Shown: positions 60,029 through 64,000 of the stretch, piece after piece | Layout: the number at the start of each line of letters is the position of its first letter | How positions within the stretch are numbered: the first letter of the stretch is position 1 | From: Citrus sinensis | Taxonomy: Eukaryota; Streptophyta; Magnoliopsida; Sapindales; Rutaceae | Direction: 5' to 3' | DNA length: 64,000 bases | Assembly (NCBI RefSeq): GCF_022201045.2 | Contig: NC_068560.1 | Coordinates: 36,047,001-36,111,000 of the forward strand | The notes under the pieces: generated by a model | The model's input: only the letters and a program-made list of their open reading frames with translations | Database searches by the model: none | What the model was told of the DNA's origin: nothing | Position numbers and translations under genes: made by a program

Positions 60029-60036
60029 TATATAAG
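60029..60036 (+). promoter_or_regulatory. TATA box of the MYB gene
   Basis: TATATAAG lies 87 nt before the MYB ATG, in a locally less AT-rich context (CACAGTCACATACAG before, CCTCAAACTCCCCC after). It is a strong TATA box candidate implying a leader of about 55-60 nt. Confidence 0.7.
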
Positions 60037-60122
60037 CCTCAAACTCCCCCTTTAGTCATTCTTGCGTTACATAATATCATCAGACATCACTGCTGACCAT
60101 CTCTTTCTTTTGCTTTATATCA

Positions 60123-60887
60123 ATGGAAGCGTGTTCTTATTCTTCCACTTCATCTTCTGAATCATCGTCTTCAGAGTCATCTTTATCTGGTAATAATAAA
60201 ACTCGAAGAGCGACCCATAAACCCGAGAGGATTAAAGGTCCGTGGAGTGCTGAAGAAGACAGGATATTGACCAGGCTTGTCGAACGATATGGACCAAGAA
60301 ACTGGTCTCTTATAAGCCGGTATATTAAGGGAAGGTCTGGGAAATCATGCAGGCTGAGGTGGTGTAACCAGTTGAGCCCGAGTGTCGCACACAGGCCATT
60401 TTCTCCAGCTGAGGACGACACCATCTTGGCCGCCCATGCTCGATTCGGGAACCGCTGGGCCACCATTGCCCGACTGCTACCTGGCCGGACCGATAATGCG
60501 GTAAAAAATCACTGGAACTCCACGTTGAAGCGAAGAACCAGAGAGCATCCAGTCCAAATGCAACCCCACCAACAACAACAATTAATGGATTCTGTTGATA
60601 ATGGTGGCGATAACAATAATGATAATGAAAATATTGGACTCGGAGGTTTTGCTGTTTCAGGATCTCATCATCATCAGCAGCAGTGCATGGGATTGGAAGA
60701 TGACGCATTGACCGCTTTGACTCTGGGGCCGCCGGGAGGTAGTAGTAGTATCAATATTAATGATAGTAGTGCGGAGAGGACGGAGAGTTTACCGGCGGGG
60801 TTTTGGGATGCGATGAGGGGTGTGATAGCACGGGAAGTGAGGGACTATATGAGTTCAACATTGTCCGGAACTTCAGGGTTTCATTAG
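60123..60887 (+). CDS. R2R3-MYB transcription factor, MYB44/70/73/77 (S22) type, intronless
   Basis: A 254-aa nuclear transcription factor. A Ser/Glu-rich N-terminus (1-25) precedes R2 (about 37-87: [46 protein letters not shown]) and R3 ([49 protein letters not shown]). The R3 first Trp is Phe, as usual. [17 protein letters not shown] and the intronless structure point to subgroup 22 (MYB44, MYB70, MYB73, MYB77), known for abscisic acid, auxin and stress responses. The tail has Gln/His/Asn-rich stretches, [11 protein letters not shown], and the conserved [18 protein letters not shown] near the C-terminus. Whether it activates or represses cannot be read from the sequence. Confidence 0.94.
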   Translation: MEACSYSSTSSSESSSSESSLSGNNKTRRATHKPERIKGPWSAEEDRILTRLVERYGPRNWSLISRYIKGRSGKSCRLRWCNQLSPSVAHRPFSPAEDDTILAAHARFGNRWATIARLLPGRTDNAVKNHWNSTLKRRTREHPVQMQPHQQQQLMDSVDNGGDNNNDNENIGLGGFAVSGSHHHQQQCMGLEDDALTALTLGPPGGSSSININDSSAERTESLPAGFWDAMRGVIAREVRDYMSSTLSGTSGFH

Positions 60888-61740
60888 AGATACGGCGTCG
60901 TGCTTGAGTGCTGACCGTGCTTGTGTTATGTGTTTTGTTAATCCATTAATGGGTGTGGTGGTGTTCCTTATTCCTCCTTTTTGTTCGTCTCTTTTGATTA
61001 ATTTGGTGTTCATATGGGGATGTATTAATCAATCAAGGACATGAAGGATTAAAATTAAGACAGATCCTGAATAGCCTAAGCTCAGGGCATGCATTCCATT
61101 TCTTTTTTTTTTTTTTTTTCTCATTAAGTGAACAAAATTAAGTTAATTACTTATCATCTGTCTCTGTGTGGTTTGGTATTACAGCCTGTCACCAACGACG
61201 AAGAGAAAAGGAATTAAATTTACTATCATTTGTTTGTTATGAGATCGTCTTTAATTTTATTTGTTTTTTCCTCTCATGGTTATCGGGTTATGGCAAATCA
61301 TATGATGCCACGTCATCCCGCATTGCATGCTTGATTATGACTCTCTAAATTTCAATTACACAAATTAACTTTCCTTAACTGGAAAGTGGTGTTGCTGGCA
61401 TCTGAATTCTGAGCTGGATCACTTAGAGAAAGGATGATTTTTAATTTTATTTTATTTGATTCGTTGCTAAATTCTGCGCGTTTAGATAAAATAATGTGAG
61501 GCCGAATACTTGTTGTAATATTAAATCCATTGCATTACATGGTCAAAACTCGTATCATGTACCAGTAAAGATATCCAGAATCAAAGAAACTTCTCTAATT
61601 CTTCGAGCTAGGGAATGTATATGGTGAATGGCGATGGTATGTCACAATCGTTGTTTTCACTAGAACATGATCCTTGTACCCCCCCCCCCCCCCTCCCTTC
61701 CTTTTTTCCTTTCCATTGGACCAAATAACATGAACTAAAG
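60888..61740. other. MYB 3' flank
   Basis: Contains the MYB 3' UTR and a C15 homopolymer at 61679-61693 (an assembly- or sequencing-sensitive site). No gene seen. Confidence 0.55.
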
Positions 61741-62885
61741 TGAATGTTATAAAAAAGGCTCCTAAAGGGTTTCACATCAATTTCATAAATTTTCTTAATT
61801 TTTGAGGATTTTTTATTTTTTGAAAAGTTTTTGAAACTCCATAAAAATTATTTCAAACCTCCAAAATCAATTTCCTTTTTTCCCATGATTTTATTTAATC
61901 AATATTTACATACATGCAAAAACTTAGTTCGAAATTCAATGCGTTCTCAAAATTGTTGTTTAAAGGCCTTAAACCGTGTACTAGAGCCTTCGGCACTAGG
62001 TCTCAAAACATTGAGTTTCTTCCACCAAAACCCAACTTGATCCATCAAAGGGAGTCCCAAAGAGTTTCACATCAACCCTATAAATTCTCTAAATTTTTTG
62101 GAATTTTTTTTTTTAAATAAAAATTTTGTAAAAAAATATCAAGCCTTCAAATTGACTCCTTCGGTCCTTCCCCCTCCAATGGTCTAGTTTCTCTATTATC
62201 TATATATATGTTTGCAAAAACCTAGCTCCTAATTCAACACCATCATGGAATCGATCTCTGAAGACCCAAAACTCTGCATTATAGCCTTAGTTCGTAGCTA
62301 AAGTGGGCCCAAAAAATTAGGAATTTTTTTTCACTAAAATCCTATTTGGGACATAAAAAATGTCTCCTAAAAAGTTTCACATCAATTTAACAAATTCTCT
62401 TAATTTCTCGGATTTTTTTATTTTCTAGAAAATACTTTGAAATTCGTAACAGTTATTTCAGGCCTCCAAATTGATTCATTTTTTTTTTCTTGTGGTCTAG
62501 TTCTAGCAATGTTTACGTGAGTGCAAAACTAGCTCAAAATTCAACACCTTCGTGAAATTGTGCTATAAATGCCTACAACCATGTGCTAGCCTTCTGTTCT
62601 ATACCCGATGAAAATTTTGAGGTTTTTTTTTCCCTATTAAAACCCTATTTGGGCTATAAAAAGGCTTCCAGGAATTTCACATCAATGCGAAAATTTCTCA
62701 TAATTTGTTGGCATTTTTTTTGGTTTTTTGAGAAATTTTTTGAAAATTCATAAAAATTATTTCAAGAACCCAAATTGACTCATGTTTTTTTCTTATAGTC
62801 TAATTTCACCAATATATTAAGTACGTGCAAAGAACTTGCTTGAAATTCAAAGCCATCATGAAATCCAAAACCATGCGCTAAGTAT
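61741..62885. repeat. ~300-bp tandem repeat, about four diverged copies
   Basis: A word TTTCACATCAA recurs at 61770, 62065, 62375 and 62675 (spacing 295, 310 and 300 bp). After each, in the same order, come a CATAAATTCTCTTAATTT-like word, a T-rich GGATTTTTT, a TTATTTCA(A/G).CCTCCAAATTGA-like word, a TTGTGGTCTA-like word, a GTGCAAAA.CTAGCTC(A/G)AAATTCAA word and a CCATG.GCTA(G) word. Between units a TATTTGGG.(C/T)ATAAAAAGGC-like junction occurs. Copies differ by many substitutions and small indels, so the array is old. It may be an edge of a longer satellite or the internal repeats of a transposon. Confidence 0.8.
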
Positions 62886-64000
62886 ATATACACATATATC
62901 CAGTGATTATCAAGTAAAAAACGCATATCTTAATGCACTACATGATAAAATTTATTGTATTAGAGCGTGCATTTTTTTTTTTAACTCTTGCCTTACTTTA
63001 ATAAAGTAAGAGATAACTTAATAGAAAACTACTCGTATATCATATTCATTAGAATGTAGAGTTGAATAAGTTATTAGAATCTTACTAAAATAGGGTATAG
63101 TATGCAACAAGGGTGCGTTTAGTGGCAGGATAATAAGTTAGGGATTTGACTAATTGATAAAAAAAATTGTCATATCTTATGTTTGGTGTGTACATAGCTT
63201 TTGATTAAACTTATCCTGGGCCACAAAATAATCTGATAAGCTTAAGAAAATTTATCCCATGAACCCCCATGGGATGAACTTGTTGGAATAATTTTACAAA
63301 GTATATTTACCAATTTATCAATATTAATACCATATCAATATGTAAATATAGAATTATAAATAAATAAAATATAAAAAACTATCAATCGATTATTAATAGA
63401 AAATATTCAACAAATTTCACTTAATTTAAAATTTATTAATTTAATTATTTTATTTAAGAACTATTATAAAAATTATAATTTAATGTGAGGTAAGCAACTG
63501 AGAATAAAAAACCCAAACATTTAGTGAGTTTTATTTATTTTTAACCAATTTAATGAAAAAATTATAAATCTAATCTAATCAAATCCTATTTGTTATATAT
63601 TAATTTTGAGACAACACTAATTATAATCCTATCCTATTTTATCCCTTCTTATCTTATTCTAACCTATCCAACGGACCAAACAAGTCCCCAAAAAATATAT
63701 TTTTAAAGAGCAACCCACAAATTTTATGTCTCACAAACTAGGGGTACAGTTGGCAGAGCCGTGTCCCATTTTATCGAGACATTTTCGCAATTTCACGTTC
63801 ATGATTAATATAATTTTACATAACGCTTGCAGCGCGCACGTTTTTAACTGCGCCAAAGCTTCATGTCTTGACTCTTGCGGCACTACCTTTCCAGTTATTC
63901 TTACTAATTCTAAAGACTAACATTATTATTTAAATTTGATTTAATTATAATACCTATATTATATATTTCATACAAATTAAAGAGGTCATGATTATATATG
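62886..64000. other. AT-rich right end; possible MITE
   Basis: No gene is supported. The part at about 63110-63690 has ends resembling a TIR of common plant MITEs (GGGTGCGTTTAGTGGCAGGA and, inverted, GGGGACTTGTTTGGTCCGTT), but the match is weak and no target-site duplication was found. Confidence 0.4.

Noticed and set aside
60137-60708. Minus-strand ORFs across the MYB gene
   Set aside because: Antisense shadows of the MYB repeats, without features of their own.
63110-63690. MITE with GGGTGCGTTTAGTGG-like ends
   Set aside because: The two ends pair only weakly and no target-site duplication was seen; kept only as a comment.

Overview
The window is nuclear DNA from a flowering plant, most likely a eudicot tree or shrub. 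It is AT-rich, with intron-rich genes, GT-AG junctions, plastid transit-type leaders, a canonical plant nuclear tRNA-Phe and many small inverted-repeat transposons. The protein families present (SCPL carboxypeptidases, DUF547/MIP1-zipper, DUF617 MIZ1-like, DUF1645, S22-type R2R3-MYB) are land-plant families. The overall flavour resembles Citrus/Sapindales, but that is an impression and not something the sequence proves. No prokaryotic features or CRISPR arrays were seen.

Layout. (1) 3058-8784, + strand: uroporphyrinogen-III synthase (tetrapyrrole pathway), nine exons. (2) 10024-18097, - strand: two tandem serine carboxypeptidase-like genes with the same eight-exon architecture. The upstream copy has lost conserved cysteines and needs two GC-AG introns. 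(3) 18438-18510, + strand: tRNA-Phe(GAA). (4) 18511-26643: an 8 kb gene-poor stretch with a small Mutator-type MITE (9-bp target-site duplication). (5) 26644-29947, + strand: a DUF547 protein with a MIP1-type leucine zipper, eleven exons. (6) 29948-38117: gene-poor, with a 600-bp long-TIR Mutator-type MITE and a 1.5-kb non-autonomous hAT-type element, both bounded by clear target-site duplications. (7) 38118-39236, + strand: an intronless DUF1645-type protein. (8) 41337-48258, - strand: a plastid-targeted prolyl-oligopeptidase-family peptidase, eighteen exons. (9) 48829-50421, - strand: a decayed phosphoglycerate-mutase-like gene lacking catalytic residues. (10) 53671-54384, + strand: an intronless MIZU-KUSSEI1-like (DUF617) gene. 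(11) 60123-60887, + strand: an intronless R2R3-MYB of the MYB44/70/73/77 type. (12) 61741-62885: about four diverged tandem copies of a ~300-bp repeat.

The genes do not form one pathway; this is an ordinary chromosomal neighbourhood. UROS and the POP-family peptidase are probably plastid proteins. The SCPL pair is secretory/vacuolar. MYB, DUF547, DUF1645 and MIZ1-like proteins are regulatory or poorly characterised. Exon boundaries were derived by hand from reading-frame continuity, splice consensus and remembered family conservation. They should be read as gene models without transcript support. I did not find a convincing new multi-gene system. The most unusual items are the divergent SCPL copy with two GC donors, the eroded phosphoglycerate mutase, and the well-bounded MITEs.
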